Source: a bacterium (GTDB taxonomy: Bacteria; Planctomycetota; UBA1135; GCA-002686595). Taken from it: a stretch of DNA of 55,885 nt. Shown here one piece after another: positions 1 to 9,154 of this stretch. Each line of letters starts with the position of its first letter. Position 1 is the first letter of the stretch. The position numbers and the translations under genes are program-made. Location: contig JAAETM010000513.1 in NCBI GenBank assembly GCA_024228395.1, positions 1 to 55,885 on the forward strand, given 5' to 3'. The notes below the pieces were generated by a model. The model was not told the DNA's origin and searched no databases. It saw nothing but the letters and a program-made list of their open reading frames with translations.

Positions 1-1695
1 CCCAAGCTCTTCGATGAAGGTCATTTTCGGGCGCAGGCGGTGCACCATGGCGGTGGTGTCCAGGGTGGCGGGGTCGTGACGGTGGAACTCTAGGGAGATC
101 GTGGCCAGGAACATCTGGCGTACCACACTCAGGCCCTTGCCATACTCTTCCGCCTTGCGCAGAAGCTCGACCATTTCGGCGGGGATCGGCTCGCCGGATT
201 CTTCGTGCAGGGCAAAGGTGGCCAGCACGCCGGCATCCCAGGCCCACTCTTCGAAGAGTTGGCTGGGCACTTCGACAAAATCCCACTCCACACCGAATCC
301 GCCGAAACCGAAGAACGACTGGCGGCCGGACAGCATGTGGTGCATGAGGTGACCGAACTCGTGGAAGAAGGTGGTCACTTCCCCGTGCAACATCAAACCC
401 GGATCGGAAGCGGTAGGTTTGGTGAAGTTGCACACCAGGGCAGCCTCGGGGAGGATTTCCGTGTGACCGTGACCTTCAGCCAAGCCATCGCGCACGTCCA
501 TGACCGCTGCATGCTTGTACTTGTCGTCGCGCGGGAACATGTCCAGAAAGAAACGCCCGATGGTCTTGTCCCCATCGATCACGTCGAAGGGTCGCACGTC
601 CACGTGCCAAACGTCCAGGTCGGGACGGGGTTCGAAGCGGATGCCGTACATCTCCTCGGCGGTCTTGAGCACGCCGGCCTGAACACGCTCATAACCCAAG
701 TAAGGGCGCAGGGCTTGGGAGTCAAATGAAAACTCGTCGCGCTTGATGCATTCGGTCAGGTACGAAACGTCGAAGGGCAGCACCTTTTCCGCATCGGGTT
801 CAAACTTGCGCTTGGCGGCCAGCAACTGGTCGTACTGCTGCTTGGCCAATCCCTTGGCGCAGCCCACGACCTTGTCCAAGAAGTCTGCAACAGCCTGGCC
901 GCTGCCGATCATCTTGTCGCCGGTCACATAGTCGGCCCAATGGTCAAACCCGAGTAGGTTGGCTAGCTCTTGACGCTTGGCTAGCAACTGATCGAGCAGG
1001 TCCAAGTTCTCAGGGAACGCCCGGTTGTTGTGCATGCGCACCATGGCTTCACGCACTTCAGCGCTTTCGCAGTACATCATGATCGGAACGAAGTCCGTGG
1101 GATCGGTAGACAGTTTGACCTCACCCCTTTCGTCCTCGGGATGGCTGTCGAGGAAGTCCTGGGGCAAGCCGGCAAGGTCCTTGTGGCCGCCGGCGACCTG
1201 CATGCTCGTGGTACCCAGAATGATGTTCTTGTCGAACTCCTGCCCGATTTCGAGCAGGGATTTTTGAAGCTTGCGCACCTGCTCGCGACCCGCATCATCC
1301 TTGTCCACACCACTGCGCCGATAATCGCGCAGGCTGTGCTCCAGGAAACGGCGCTGTTTGAAGCGCGCGTCCTCGGGCAGGGTCAATCCGTTGAGTCGAT
1401 CATATGCCTCGCGGTTCAGGGACAACCGCGAGTGGAACGCATGCACTTCTTGTTCCAAGGCTGCACCGGTTTCCTGCATGGTTTTGTCGGGGTGCACCTG
1501 CTGGAAGATCGATGCTTGCTGGGCCCAACCATTGAGCGGTGACGTGATGTGGTTGTACGCGGAAAGGACTTCGACGGGGATCGTATCCTCGGGAAGGGCG
1601 AGGAAAGCCTCCAGGTTGCGCTTGCTGGCGCGCAGTCCATTTTGAATGGCGGTCTTGAGTTCGTCTACAGACTTGCAGAAGGCTAAATGTGTCAT
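1..1695 (-). CDS. M3 family oligopeptidase (PrlC/Dcp-like), 3' end outside window
   Basis: Zinc metallopeptidase of the M3 family (oligopeptidase A / peptidyl-dipeptidase type), which degrades short peptides, usually in the cytoplasm; no signal peptide is visible. The frame reads continuously from an ATG at 1695 (MTHLAFCKSVDELK) to the window edge, 565 codons. The zinc motif HEFGH is at about residues 445-449, inside TTFFHEFGHLMHH, followed about 25 residues later by FVEVPSQ, which supplies the third ligand (Glu) in this family. Family members are about 650-700 aa, so roughly 100 residues are missing beyond base 1. The start lies 33 bases downstream of the inositol-3-phosphate synthase stop, so the two are probably co-transcribed. 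Family assignment is firm; PrlC versus Dcp cannot be decided. Confidence 0.93.
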   Translation of the reverse strand, partial: MTHLAFCKSVDELKTAIQNGLRASKRNLEAFLALPEDTIPVEVLSAYNHITSPLNGWAQQASIFQQVHPDKTMQETGAALEQEVHAFHSRLSLNREAYDRLNGLTLPEDARFKQRRFLEHSLRDYRRSGVDKDDAGREQVRKLQKSLLEIGQEFDKNIILGTTSMQVAGGHKDLAGLPQDFLDSHPEDERGEVKLSTDPTDFVPIMMYCESAEVREAMVRMHNNRAFPENLDLLDQLLAKRQELANLLGFDHWADYVTGDKMIGSGQAVADFLDKVVGCAKGLAKQQYDQLLAAKRKFEPDAEKVLPFDVSYLTECIKRDEFSFDSQALRPYLGYERVQAGVLKTAEEMYGIRFEPRPDLDVWHVDVRPFDVIDGDKTIGRFFLDMFPRDDKYKHAAVMDVRDGLAEGHGHTEILPEAALVCNFTKPTASDPGLMLHGEVTTFFHEFGHLMHHMLSGRQSFFGFGGFGVEWDFVEVPSQLFEEWAWDAGVLATFALHEESGEPIPAEMVELLRKAEEYGKGLSVVRQMFLATISLEFHRHDPATLDTTAMVHRLRPKMTFIEELG

Positions 1696-1728
1696 GGTTG
1701 GCTCATTGCCCGTCTCCGGGCGCTTGCT

Positions 1729-3009
1729 CTAGCGGATTCGCCCGATGTAATCGAGCAGCTCTCGGTATTGTTGATGGAAATCGTGGGTGCCGCCGGCCAG
1801 GGGTGCTTTGAAGAAACATGCGGTGTGCGCCATGATGCCGGACTCTCCCCGTCTGACCGAAAGTTCGGCCAAGCGTGCCAAGTCGAGCACCAACGGTGCG
1901 GCGAGGGCAGAGTCGCTGCCTGCCCAAGTGAACTGCAAGGTCATGCGCGTGCCGAGGAAACCTTCGAAGTGCACGAAGTCCCAAGCGGTCTTCCAATCGC
2001 CCAGGCTCGGAACAAAGTCGATGGCCACATGGCTATGCAAGTCCCGGTCTTTCGCGGAAACATCCTGCTCCAGGATCGAGCGCAGGGCCTCATCCTTGTT
2101 GGTCAATTTGGCGGCCTTATGCGCATCCTGCTTGAGGACTTCCCCATCCCGGTTGCCCAGCATGTTGTAACCCTGCCAAGCCAAGACCTTCATGGCCCGC
2201 GCATGGAACATGGGCGCCAGCGCTGTCTTCAAAAGGGTCTCGCCGGTTTTGCCATCGTTGCCGCAGTGGGGCACGGAATGCTTGAGCGCCAACTCGCACA
2301 AAGCCTTGGGCAAGCTGCCCACGGATGGGGTGAAGTTGACAAAGGCGCGTCCCGAGGAAATTGCCGCATAGGCGTACAACAGGGAAGCCGGCTGATCCGT
2401 GCCCTTGTCCAAGGCCTGCTCCAAAGCTGTCAAAGAAGACCAAGCTTCCTGTACGTCACGCACGGCTTCGGTGCTGGCCACGTGGGCTACAACCGTGCGT
2501 TGCAAACCAGCCTCTGCTTCGAACTCGTCCCAGTCCTTTTGCAGGTTCGAAATCTGTTCGCGGGGAGACAACGCTCCCAATTCTGCCGAACGCGAATCAG
2601 CACCGTCAAAAGCGGCACCGTCACCATCTAGAATTCCGGGCCGCATGCGACCGTCGAAGACTTGGGCCTCCCCATCCAACGCCTCGATCCATTCGTGGGG
2701 CAAGATGTTAGCGCGCACCAGTTCACGCGCGGAATCCTGGATGGGTCGCTGACATACGTCGTGGCCACCGAGCACCCACGAATCCCACTCCACCCAATCG
2801 ATGCTCTGATAGGCGGGGGTGGCGGTGATGATGCCAGTGGGTTGCAGCATGCCCTTCTGCATGGCTGCCAAACCATAAGCCAGGGTCGTGCTAATGGCGC
2901 CGCGGGATCCAACCAGCCAAAGACCGGTGCTTTTGAACGGGGGGGAGCTGGGCGCTTGGCTTTGCTTGGGCTTGGGAGTCATGGGTGGAGACCCTTTCGG
3001 GGTAACCAT
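1729..3009 (-). CDS. Inositol-3-phosphate synthase (myo-inositol-1-phosphate synthase family)
   Basis: NAD-dependent isomerase converting glucose 6-phosphate to inositol 3-phosphate, the entry to inositol-containing lipids and solutes. The 426-aa product has a Rossmann start (LWLVGSRGAISTT, about residues 30-42) and, in the middle, GNDGKTGETLLKTALAP followed by YNMLGNRDGEVL, matching the family's conserved lysine-containing loop and 'YNHLGN.DG' block. The length fits short bacterial members rather than the ~510-aa eukaryotic ones. An alternative start (MTPKPK) lies nine codons in; the first ~25 residues are Pro/Ser/Lys-rich and may be dispensable. It heads a likely two-gene unit with the M3 peptidase. 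What the inositol is used for is not shown by the neighbours. Confidence 0.88.
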   Translation of the reverse strand: MVTPKGSPPMTPKPKQSQAPSSPPFKSTGLWLVGSRGAISTTLAYGLAAMQKGMLQPTGIITATPAYQSIDWVEWDSWVLGGHDVCQRPIQDSARELVRANILPHEWIEALDGEAQVFDGRMRPGILDGDGAAFDGADSRSAELGALSPREQISNLQKDWDEFEAEAGLQRTVVAHVASTEAVRDVQEAWSSLTALEQALDKGTDQPASLLYAYAAISSGRAFVNFTPSVGSLPKALCELALKHSVPHCGNDGKTGETLLKTALAPMFHARAMKVLAWQGYNMLGNRDGEVLKQDAHKAAKLTNKDEALRSILEQDVSAKDRDLHSHVAIDFVPSLGDWKTAWDFVHFEGFLGTRMTLQFTWAGSDSALAAPLVLDLARLAELSVRRGESGIMAHTACFFKAPLAGGTHDFHQQYRELLDYIGRIR

Positions 3010-3084
3010 TTTGCCGGGTGCGGGGCCGGTTGCAACCGCGACCAGGGCAGTTGCTGTCTGTTTTCGAAGGTTCTACCTCAACGC

Positions 3085-3131
3085 TGCGAAGGTCCTGGCC
3101 GAATCCGGCGGTTTCGGCCAGGTCCTTCGCA
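3085..3131. terminator. Long stem-loop between the coiled-coil gene and inositol synthase gene
   Basis: Two 19-base arms (3085-3103 and 3113-3131) pair with one mismatch around a 9-base loop. It lies just downstream of the 3142-4269 stop and about 75 bases upstream of the inositol synthase start, both on the minus strand. There is no U-run, so it could be a Rho-type terminator boundary, an mRNA-stabilising hairpin or a leader element of the synthase gene. Confidence 0.55.
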
Positions 3132-3141
3132 CGGGTAAGAT

Positions 3142-4269
3142 CTACTCCAGAGCCGCCGCCAGGAAGCTTCGGGCCAGGCTGCGATAGGGGTGGGGTACCT
3201 GGGGGATCGCGAGCAGGCGTTGGCCCGGCTCACCCCAATCGGGGATGGTCTCTGGGCCGGTATTGGGTACTGCAGAGGCCGTTGAGGACCCGCCAGGGCC
3301 ACCCTGAGCATGGCCCCCCTCCCCGGAATTTAGGCTGCTTGCACCCGGTACGGAGCGGCTCGGGTCTCCACCCTGGACCTCCACCCGATTTGGGATCCCG
3401 GGCACAGGGTTCCCGGGCGCTTCCCCTGAATCTGAGTCCGCCAGGGCTTCGGATGCAAGACCATCCTTTCGCAAGTCCCCCACCCTGTCCTGGAGCGCGG
3501 TCACCATCCCCTGGGCCCGGTCCATGGTCCGATCCCAAGCGGCATCCCCGTGCAATTCCTGACCTAGCTGATCGAGCTCTGAAGCCATGCTCGCCAGTTT
3601 CTTGCCCCACTCGCCCGCCTCCCCCTTGCCAATTTCCATCTCCAATGCGCCGCGACGGGCGGCTTCCTGCAGGGCACGAATGTCCTTCAAAAGGGCTTCA
3701 TCCCCGGCCGTAGCTTGCGCACGTTGCTGGGCCTCACCCAGCAGACCTTGCAACTCACGGAATTGCGGGGCGGAGCTGGACCATCGATCGACTTGGGCAC
3801 GCTGCTCGCGCACCCCCTGCAAGAGTAGCGACCCGCCCATGAAAGGCAATATGAGGATCCAACGGGAAACCGGAACGGCTTTTCGAAGGATGGCCTTGCG
3901 AGAAACCCTGGGACGCAAACCCTCGACCAGGAGTTGCCCAATCGATGAAGTTTCAGCGCCCCGTTCCGCATTCAGACCGGCCAGCAATCGACCGTTCAAA
4001 CCCAAGTTTCGGTCCACCTTGCAAGCCCAATCAAACGCGGGTTGCCCGGTTTCCAGCATCCACAGAATCGCGATCAGTAAACCCCCAATTCCCGCACTGA
4101 CGCAGGCCCCAAGCTCCATACCCTGCGAATCACTTTGCAAAGCCAAGTACAGCAGGAACAAGGTGGCCGCCACGCCCATAATCAAAGCCTCGCCCAGGCG
4201 CGCGTGCAAACGAACTCTCCTGGCGAGTCCCACGCGGCTCTTCAGAAAGGGGTCAGGATCTGCACTCAA
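3142..4269 (-). CDS. Membrane protein with coiled-coil and Pro/Gly/Ser-rich tail, unknown function
   Basis: A 375-aa protein I do not recognise. Hydrophobic segments lie at about residues 28-45, 54-72 and 136-153, followed by a long charged Ala/Glu/Gln-rich stretch (about 155-270) that looks coiled-coil, then a Gly/Pro/Ser-rich low-complexity tail. I chose a TTG start at 4269 because it overlaps the YdjY gene stop (TTGA) and has AGGAG about 10 bases upstream; no ATG in this frame sits near the upstream stop. The overlap implies translational coupling, so the protein probably works with the YdjY-domain protein, perhaps as a membrane anchor. That role is inference. The open frame extends upstream to 5043, but that part is the shadow of the YdjY gene. 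Confidence 0.7.
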   Translation of the reverse strand: MSADPDPFLKSRVGLARRVRLHARLGEALIMGVAATLFLLYLALQSDSQGMELGACVSAGIGGLLIAILWMLETGQPAFDWACKVDRNLGLNGRLLAGLNAERGAETSSIGQLLVEGLRPRVSRKAILRKAVPVSRWILILPFMGGSLLLQGVREQRAQVDRWSSSAPQFRELQGLLGEAQQRAQATAGDEALLKDIRALQEAARRGALEMEIGKGEAGEWGKKLASMASELDQLGQELHGDAAWDRTMDRAQGMVTALQDRVGDLRKDGLASEALADSDSGEAPGNPVPGIPNRVEVQGGDPSRSVPGASSLNSGEGGHAQGGPGGSSTASAVPNTGPETIPDWGEPGQRLLAIPQVPHPYRSLARSFLAAALE

Positions 4270-5060
4270 TCCCGTTGCTCTCCTATGGCTTGCGGCATGC
4301 GCGTGAGCAGTTCGCCGGGTGCGCAATGTAGGACCTTGGTGGAGATCACCAGGGACAATTTGCTGCCTCGAGCTGGCAACAACCATGCGTTGGCCAGCCA
4401 ATTGGACTGTTTGTCGCACTCGACTAAGCCGGTGGTGAACAATGTCGAACCATTGCGCATCAAGGCGGTGTTGATCAAGTTGCCTTCTTTTGTAGCTGAG
4501 AACACGGGGCCGTTGGCTCCTTGCGCCATGAAGGAACCCAGGTACACGAGGGCATGCCGGCGCATGGTGCGGCCGCGGTCCAGATCCCTCACCAAGTCCT
4601 CGAGCCGATAGAAGAAACGCTCCTCGCCCTCGAACCAAGCCAGATAGAAAAAGGCCCCGTCGCCATTGGGCGCGATGACCTCGTAGGTTTCCCGGGCGGG
4701 CTGATTGCGGGCACCACCTGCTTGCGTTGACGCTTGATTCTCCTGCACGCTCCGCCATTCCGCGTTCTTGCCCGGCTTCAGACCCAAAACCAAAAGCATG
4801 GTATTCAAGCTCTCGGCATCGACTTTGGTGGATAGCAAGGACTCGTGCATGGCCCCATGGGGATTGACCAAAAGGTACTCCAGATAGTCCCCGGTAACCT
4901 CCAGGTTCACGGGCACGCTCAACCAGCTTCGGTCCTTTGCGAGGTGCATGGTGGTGGCGGGCTGCTTCGCGGCCCCCGATTCCTGCCCCTGGGGCCAACC
5001 TGCGGAAATCACCATCAAAGCAGCGCCCAGGCCCAAGGCCCATTTGGTTCGAATCTTCAT
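4266..5060 (-). CDS. YdjY-domain exported protein
   Basis: A 264-aa exported protein of the YdjY-domain group, which I recall as common in planctomycetes and of unknown biochemical role. The N terminus MKIRTKWALGLGAALMVISAG is a signal peptide. The diagnostic block is LEVTGDYLEYLLVNPHGAMHESLL, followed by DAESLNTMLLVLGLKPG. Only two cysteines are present in the mature part (VECDK and LHCAPG). The gene overlaps the next one (TTGA at 4266-4269), indicating coupled translation. Upstream, a hairpin at 5102-5139 separates it from thyX, so this pair probably has its own promoter in 5061-5163. Domain call is by motif; function is not claimed. Confidence 0.75.
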   Translation of the reverse strand: MKIRTKWALGLGAALMVISAGWPQGQESGAAKQPATTMHLAKDRSWLSVPVNLEVTGDYLEYLLVNPHGAMHESLLSTKVDAESLNTMLLVLGLKPGKNAEWRSVQENQASTQAGGARNQPARETYEVIAPNGDGAFFYLAWFEGEERFFYRLEDLVRDLDRGRTMRRHALVYLGSFMAQGANGPVFSATKEGNLINTALMRNGSTLFTTGLVECDKQSNWLANAWLLPARGSKLSLVISTKVLHCAPGELLTRMPQAIGEQRD

Positions 5061-5101
5061 GATCTTATTCTAACGGCCCTGTTTGGGCCGGGTTCAATCT
5101 A

Positions 5102-5139
5102 GATCGGCGGCGAAAGGCCAAAACCAACCACCGCCGATC
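5102..5139 (-). terminator. Hairpin after thyX
   Basis: Perfect 9-bp arms GATCGGCGG (5102-5110) and CCGCCGATC (5131-5139), 25 bases past the thyX stop on the minus strand, with a T-rich loop but no trailing U-run. A second small hairpin (CGGCCC/GGGCCG, about 5073-5089) follows before the YdjY start. Likely terminator of thyX. Confidence 0.55.
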
Positions 5140-5163
5140 CGAGCGACCCCCATGGGTCGAGAA

Positions 5164-5952
5164 CTAGCCCCAATCCGCCGGGTTCAAGCCCAGATTCTTC
5201 AACTCGGGCTCGACCAGTTTCTGCACGGCCTGGGCATAACGACGAATTTCGTACTGGGCATCGGGCTTCAGGCGCTGTGACAAGAAGTGTAAAACTCCCT
5301 GCAAGGAGACGGTCCAATAAGCCTGGGTGTACAGGTTTTGCGGCAGCAACATGCGCGCAATTTCCTTGGCCAATCCCGCGTCGACACGTTCCTGATAGCG
5401 CTCGAACGAGGCGTGGCAATCGGCCAACATCGCCTCGCGCGCGCCGACGTGATCATAGTCATCCGGCAGGTCCACCGAAGCCTGCTTGTTGCCGTGAGGT
5501 GGGTTCGAACGCATCACTTTGGGCACGTAGAACTCGGGTTCCCATTGAACATAGCGCCCCGAAACCTCGTTCCAGGAACAGCCCTTGTCCGTGTCAAACA
5601 TCACGTCAAATACCTCGAGGGACACATTGTGTCCATCAACTTCGTACTCGCGCCAGCCGGAGCCGACCTGGTACTTGAATGCCTGGCGGAATACGAACAG
5701 GGGCGCTTTCCAGTGGAAGGTGAAGAAGCTGTGGCGGTAGGGGGACGTGTGCCCGTGTTCCCATAGGAACTTGGTCAGCTTGGAGTCGCCCTTGGAAAAT
5801 TCCTTCTTCTGCTTGTCGTAGGAGATGCGGGCGGAGTTGACCACCTTAAGCGACGGATCCTGCTGCATGCGGTCCATCAAGGCCACAAATCCGGTGTCAT
5901 CGTCCAGGGTGAATTGTGCGCCCTCGGGGGCGGATACATCGGTGAGATTCAT
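5164..5952 (-). CDS. thyX: Flavin-dependent thymidylate synthase, variant signature
   Basis: ThyX makes dTMP from dUMP with FAD/NADPH and methylene-tetrahydrofolate. The 262-aa product has the expected flow: SARISYDK (40-46), EHGHTSPYRHSFFTFHW (65-81), FRQAFKYQVG (88-97), WNEVSGRYVQ (127-136), EFYVP and a C-terminal TVSLQGVLHFLSQRL helix. The classical RHR(x)7S signature is not present: RHR is replaced by KYQ, resembling the 'KHQVG..WNEVS.RY' variant I recall from phages and some bacteria, and about 28 residues (98-125) are inserted between KYQVG and SWNEVSGRY. No ThyA is seen in the window. Start ATG at 5952 is preceded by GGGAAC. Family assignment is strong; activity of the variant loop is untested. 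Confidence 0.92.
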   Translation of the reverse strand: MNLTDVSAPEGAQFTLDDDTGFVALMDRMQQDPSLKVVNSARISYDKQKKEFSKGDSKLTKFLWEHGHTSPYRHSFFTFHWKAPLFVFRQAFKYQVGSGWREYEVDGHNVSLEVFDVMFDTDKGCSWNEVSGRYVQWEPEFYVPKVMRSNPPHGNKQASVDLPDDYDHVGAREAMLADCHASFERYQERVDAGLAKEIARMLLPQNLYTQAYWTVSLQGVLHFLSQRLKPDAQYEIRRYAQAVQKLVEPELKNLGLNPADWG

Positions 5953-6145
5953 CGTCTAGTTCCCTCGTTCGGAGGAGCCCACCGGACGTCCCAGTGCCCC
6001 CTCTGGCAGCAGTCTAATGCAAAATCGGGCAATCCCCTAAGACGACGCCAGGAATGTCTTTGAGCCGGTGAAAAGTATGCCCGGATACGTATTGCCCAGC
6101 ACCGATCCGGGATGGAGGGGCTGTCCGGTCATGGCCAAAACGTAG

Positions 6146-9100
6146 CTAGCGGGTCGCAATCCAGCGCTTAGCCCGCACCTGCTGCTCACGAGCCCTGCTG
6201 GAGACCCCGCAGAACCGCTCCGCTTGCTGCAACAGCATCTGCGAGCGCAATCCGTCCCTTTCCCTGGCCGCCAACATGGCCAAACTCTGCAGGCGTAGGG
6301 CGGAAAGAAAGGCGATGGGATGGCGGCCTTTGCAAATATCGTGCCCCCCCAGCATGCTCTCAATGGGGGTGTATTCTTGTGATTGCCTCAGGAGGTCCTG
6401 CAAGAGCCGCTCGCAGTACCAAGCGGTGTTGGCTAGGTCCCCCGTTTTGCGAGCCAACCGGTAGCGCAGGATCCGAACCCCCAAAGCGGGCCTCCACCAC
6501 CGATTCGTGCTCGGCTCTCCTGCCAAGGCCACCTCGGCCCAGCGGGACAAAATGTCCGCGGATCCCTCATCTCCAGCATCCCAAGCGGCTTGGGCCAACT
6601 TCCCGAGAAAGCGACCATCCAGCGTCGACCAGTCGGGGTTGATTTCCAAGAGTCCCTGCAATACCCCTAGCTCCGCCAACTGCTGAACCACGTGCAATTG
6701 TGGTCTCCAGCCCTCGCCGGCGGCCTCCCCATCCATGCGATGCTCCAATTGGGCAAAACGTTGAGCCATGGGCCCCGCAAAACTCTGGGCGATCTCTTGC
6801 AAACTCAGAGCGCGACGTTTCACCAAAATGAGGAACAACTCCATTTCCAAGTGTCTCTCGATTTCCGAGTTCGCCCCGCCGGCTTGCGCAGCATCCTTGG
6901 CACGCTGCCAACGCGCACGGAGTGCTTTGTCAATCTGATCTCCGGGCAGGGGCAGAAGTGTTTCCATCGCCAGCTGTGGCCCCGTCACCCCGGTGTCGCT
7001 ATTTAGCACGTCGATCAATTCCTGCAGGCGTCCAGCCTTGGCAAGGCCAACCATGGCCGCTTGGCGAACACTGGATGGCGCCTTTCGATTGGTGGCCTCG
7101 GCGGCAAAAAGTTTCGATGCCCGAGCACCTTCCGCAAGCCAACGTCCCTTCAGAACGGAACCAAGTTGCCCGTAGAATTCACTCTCCACGCGGGCCACAA
7201 ACAAGGCCAACTCGTTTTCCAAACCAGAGTAGGAGTCCGGCGATAGCCCAATCCCCACCTCGACCTGCAAACGCCGGGGCCAGGTTTGAATTTCGTCCAA
7301 ATGAGCGAGCGCCCATGCTTGGAATTGCTTGTCTTTGGCAAACAGCGCGATGCAGGCCTTGCAGTAATCGAAGCGAGCATCCTCTAGTCGCTCGGGTGGC
7401 AAAGCGACCAACCATCTGGCCCTCCGCATCAATCCGCGAACCAACACATTTCCTTCGATGGAACCTGCGCCTTTGCCTTCCCCCGCACATTGAACTCGAA
7501 ACAAGGCCGTGGCGCGCCGAGCCAGATCCCTACTGACCGGTTCTTTTCCGGATTCCCAAACGCCAAACCGCCGATCAAAAGCTTCAGCAAAATCCCGTTC
7601 GAACAGGGCCTGCCAGCGGGGGTCAACAGCCAGGTAGGACAGGTGCTCCAGTTCGAGCAAGTTACTGGGTCCCAGCTCACGAACAGATTCTAGCCAATCC
7701 TGCGTAAAGGCCGTCCAGACGCTCGAATTAGGCAATTCGCGTAAAAGTTCCCTGCGTTCCTCCGAGCTCCTTTGCTCCCAAACACTGTGCAATGCCGCTT
7801 GAACCTGCGCACGTTCTTCCCCCCTCGCCAATGCGCGAAATGCCAAGCGCAGGGCTTCCCCGCGGCAAGTCTCGACAGCCCTTAGAAGCAGCCTGCGGCG
7901 CTCGTCACTCTTCGGCGAGGACCATAGTCGTCCAACAGCATTTTGCTGAACTTCCTCGTCCCAGTGCTCCTGCAAGAAAGGTTCCAGAGCTTTCAAGGGG
8001 AAGTCCCTGGCATCCCCCTCCAAGGTGGACCAAACCTGCGCCTGAAGATCGCTCCCCCCATTCAGGGAACGAGCCAGGGTTACCGCCATAGATGCGCTAC
8101 TCGAAGCCCAACTCAGATACATGAAGCGCACCTTCTCAACACCACCCAATCTCGCAATGCTGCGGGCGCCAATGTGCCCCTCAACATCCATGGCAACGCG
8201 CCAGAAAATGCGACTCAACCAGGGAACATCAAGCTGGGCCAATTCCTTTATGAAAGCGATCCGCCCCCGCAAGGGAAACACCTCGGATCCTTCCGTGTTT
8301 GGCCATGAAGCGAGTCCCTTCTCAAGGAGGGTCCAGTCGATCGAATCCAATCCACCTTCCGGCTGTCCCGCCATGGCAAATTGGGCCAAGGCCATGGCTT
8401 CGATCTGGAAGCGAACATCGACTGAAGTCTCTTTCGCACGCTCTCGCAGGGCTTGGAGAGTCTGTTCCGAAACAAGCACCCGCAAATCCGTGGCAAGCAA
8501 TCCTCGGAAAACTCGTTCGCCCCCAACGTCGCACCACCAGGGGTCGATTCCCACCTCCCCATCGATGAAGCCCGCATGAACAACCGATGCGCGCGATTTT
8601 GGAATCAGGCTCTTGGTATCATCCGATTCGTGTTCTGCAAAACTCTCCAGGGCCGCACTGTAAGCCGCACTTCGTGTGTCCCCGCCGGACAGCGACGATT
8701 CCGAAAGTGCGGCCTCAAATGAAGCTTGCCCCTCATCGCCCAGGGACCCGTGGCCCCCGACTCCCAATTGCCAATCCACGCAATCGCTGCCCAAACCCTG
8801 CCCCATGCGCACGATGCGCCATGCGGCCGCGCGCACGGCGGAGCGTTCGTGGGTTAGCGATTCGCGCAGGGTTTTCTTTTGACGGGCGCAAAACCAACGA
8901 GCAGCCTCGGGATTGCGCTGCATGGCATCGAGCACGTCGTAGCGCCGAAGCCAATTGGGAGAACCCAACATGGGCTGCCAGATGACCTGGGTTCCTGCAG
9001 GATCCAGGGAAAAGCGACGCACTTGAAACTCGGACTCCAAATCCAAAATCGCCCCCCGCCATTCGACGCCTTCTTGAACGCACGGCAGGGGGCTGGCCAA

Positions 9101-9154
9101 CAGGATTCCCATGGACAGGGAAAGAAAACACAACGCCCCCGCCAATCGGATCAT
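6146..9154 (-). CDS. Large exported alpha-solenoid (HEAT-like) protein, unknown function
   Basis: A 1002-aa protein with signal peptide MIRLAGALCFLSLSMGILLAS and otherwise almost entirely Ala/Leu/Glu/Arg/Trp-rich amphipathic helices. Repeated helical pairs such as SAVRAAAWRIVRMGQG near the N terminus and SSVRQAAMVGLAKAGRL further on resemble HEAT repeats; the C-terminal ~150 residues read more like TPR helices (LAMLAARERDGLRSQMLLQQ). No catalytic motif was seen. The start ATG overlaps the NnrD stop (ATGA, 9151-9154), so it is translated from the same mRNA as the dehydratase and asparaginase. The coupling to two cytoplasmic metabolic enzymes is odd and gives no clear function. A scaffold or binding role in the periplasm is the most one can infer. 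Confidence 0.75.
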   Translation of the reverse strand: MIRLAGALCFLSLSMGILLASPLPCVQEGVEWRGAILDLESEFQVRRFSLDPAGTQVIWQPMLGSPNWLRRYDVLDAMQRNPEAARWFCARQKKTLRESLTHERSAVRAAAWRIVRMGQGLGSDCVDWQLGVGGHGSLGDEGQASFEAALSESSLSGGDTRSAAYSAALESFAEHESDDTKSLIPKSRASVVHAGFIDGEVGIDPWWCDVGGERVFRGLLATDLRVLVSEQTLQALRERAKETSVDVRFQIEAMALAQFAMAGQPEGGLDSIDWTLLEKGLASWPNTEGSEVFPLRGRIAFIKELAQLDVPWLSRIFWRVAMDVEGHIGARSIARLGGVEKVRFMYLSWASSSASMAVTLARSLNGGSDLQAQVWSTLEGDARDFPLKALEPFLQEHWDEEVQQNAVGRLWSSPKSDERRRLLLRAVETCRGEALRLAFRALARGEERAQVQAALHSVWEQRSSEERRELLRELPNSSVWTAFTQDWLESVRELGPSNLLELEHLSYLAVDPRWQALFERDFAEAFDRRFGVWESGKEPVSRDLARRATALFRVQCAGEGKGAGSIEGNVLVRGLMRRARWLVALPPERLEDARFDYCKACIALFAKDKQFQAWALAHLDEIQTWPRRLQVEVGIGLSPDSYSGLENELALFVARVESEFYGQLGSVLKGRWLAEGARASKLFAAEATNRKAPSSVRQAAMVGLAKAGRLQELIDVLNSDTGVTGPQLAMETLLPLPGDQIDKALRARWQRAKDAAQAGGANSEIERHLEMELFLILVKRRALSLQEIAQSFAGPMAQRFAQLEHRMDGEAAGEGWRPQLHVVQQLAELGVLQGLLEINPDWSTLDGRFLGKLAQAAWDAGDEGSADILSRWAEVALAGEPSTNRWWRPALGVRILRYRLARKTGDLANTAWYCERLLQDLLRQSQEYTPIESMLGGHDICKGRHPIAFLSALRLQSLAMLAARERDGLRSQMLLQQAERFCGVSSRAREQQVRAKRWIATR

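Noticed and set aside
1687-2631. 314-codon open frame on the plus strand
   Set aside because: Antisense to inositol-3-phosphate synthase, which has recognisable motifs.
4270-5043. N-terminal extension of the 3142-4269 gene (633-codon frame)
   Set aside because: The extension is the shadow of the YdjY-domain gene; true coding character begins at about 4269.
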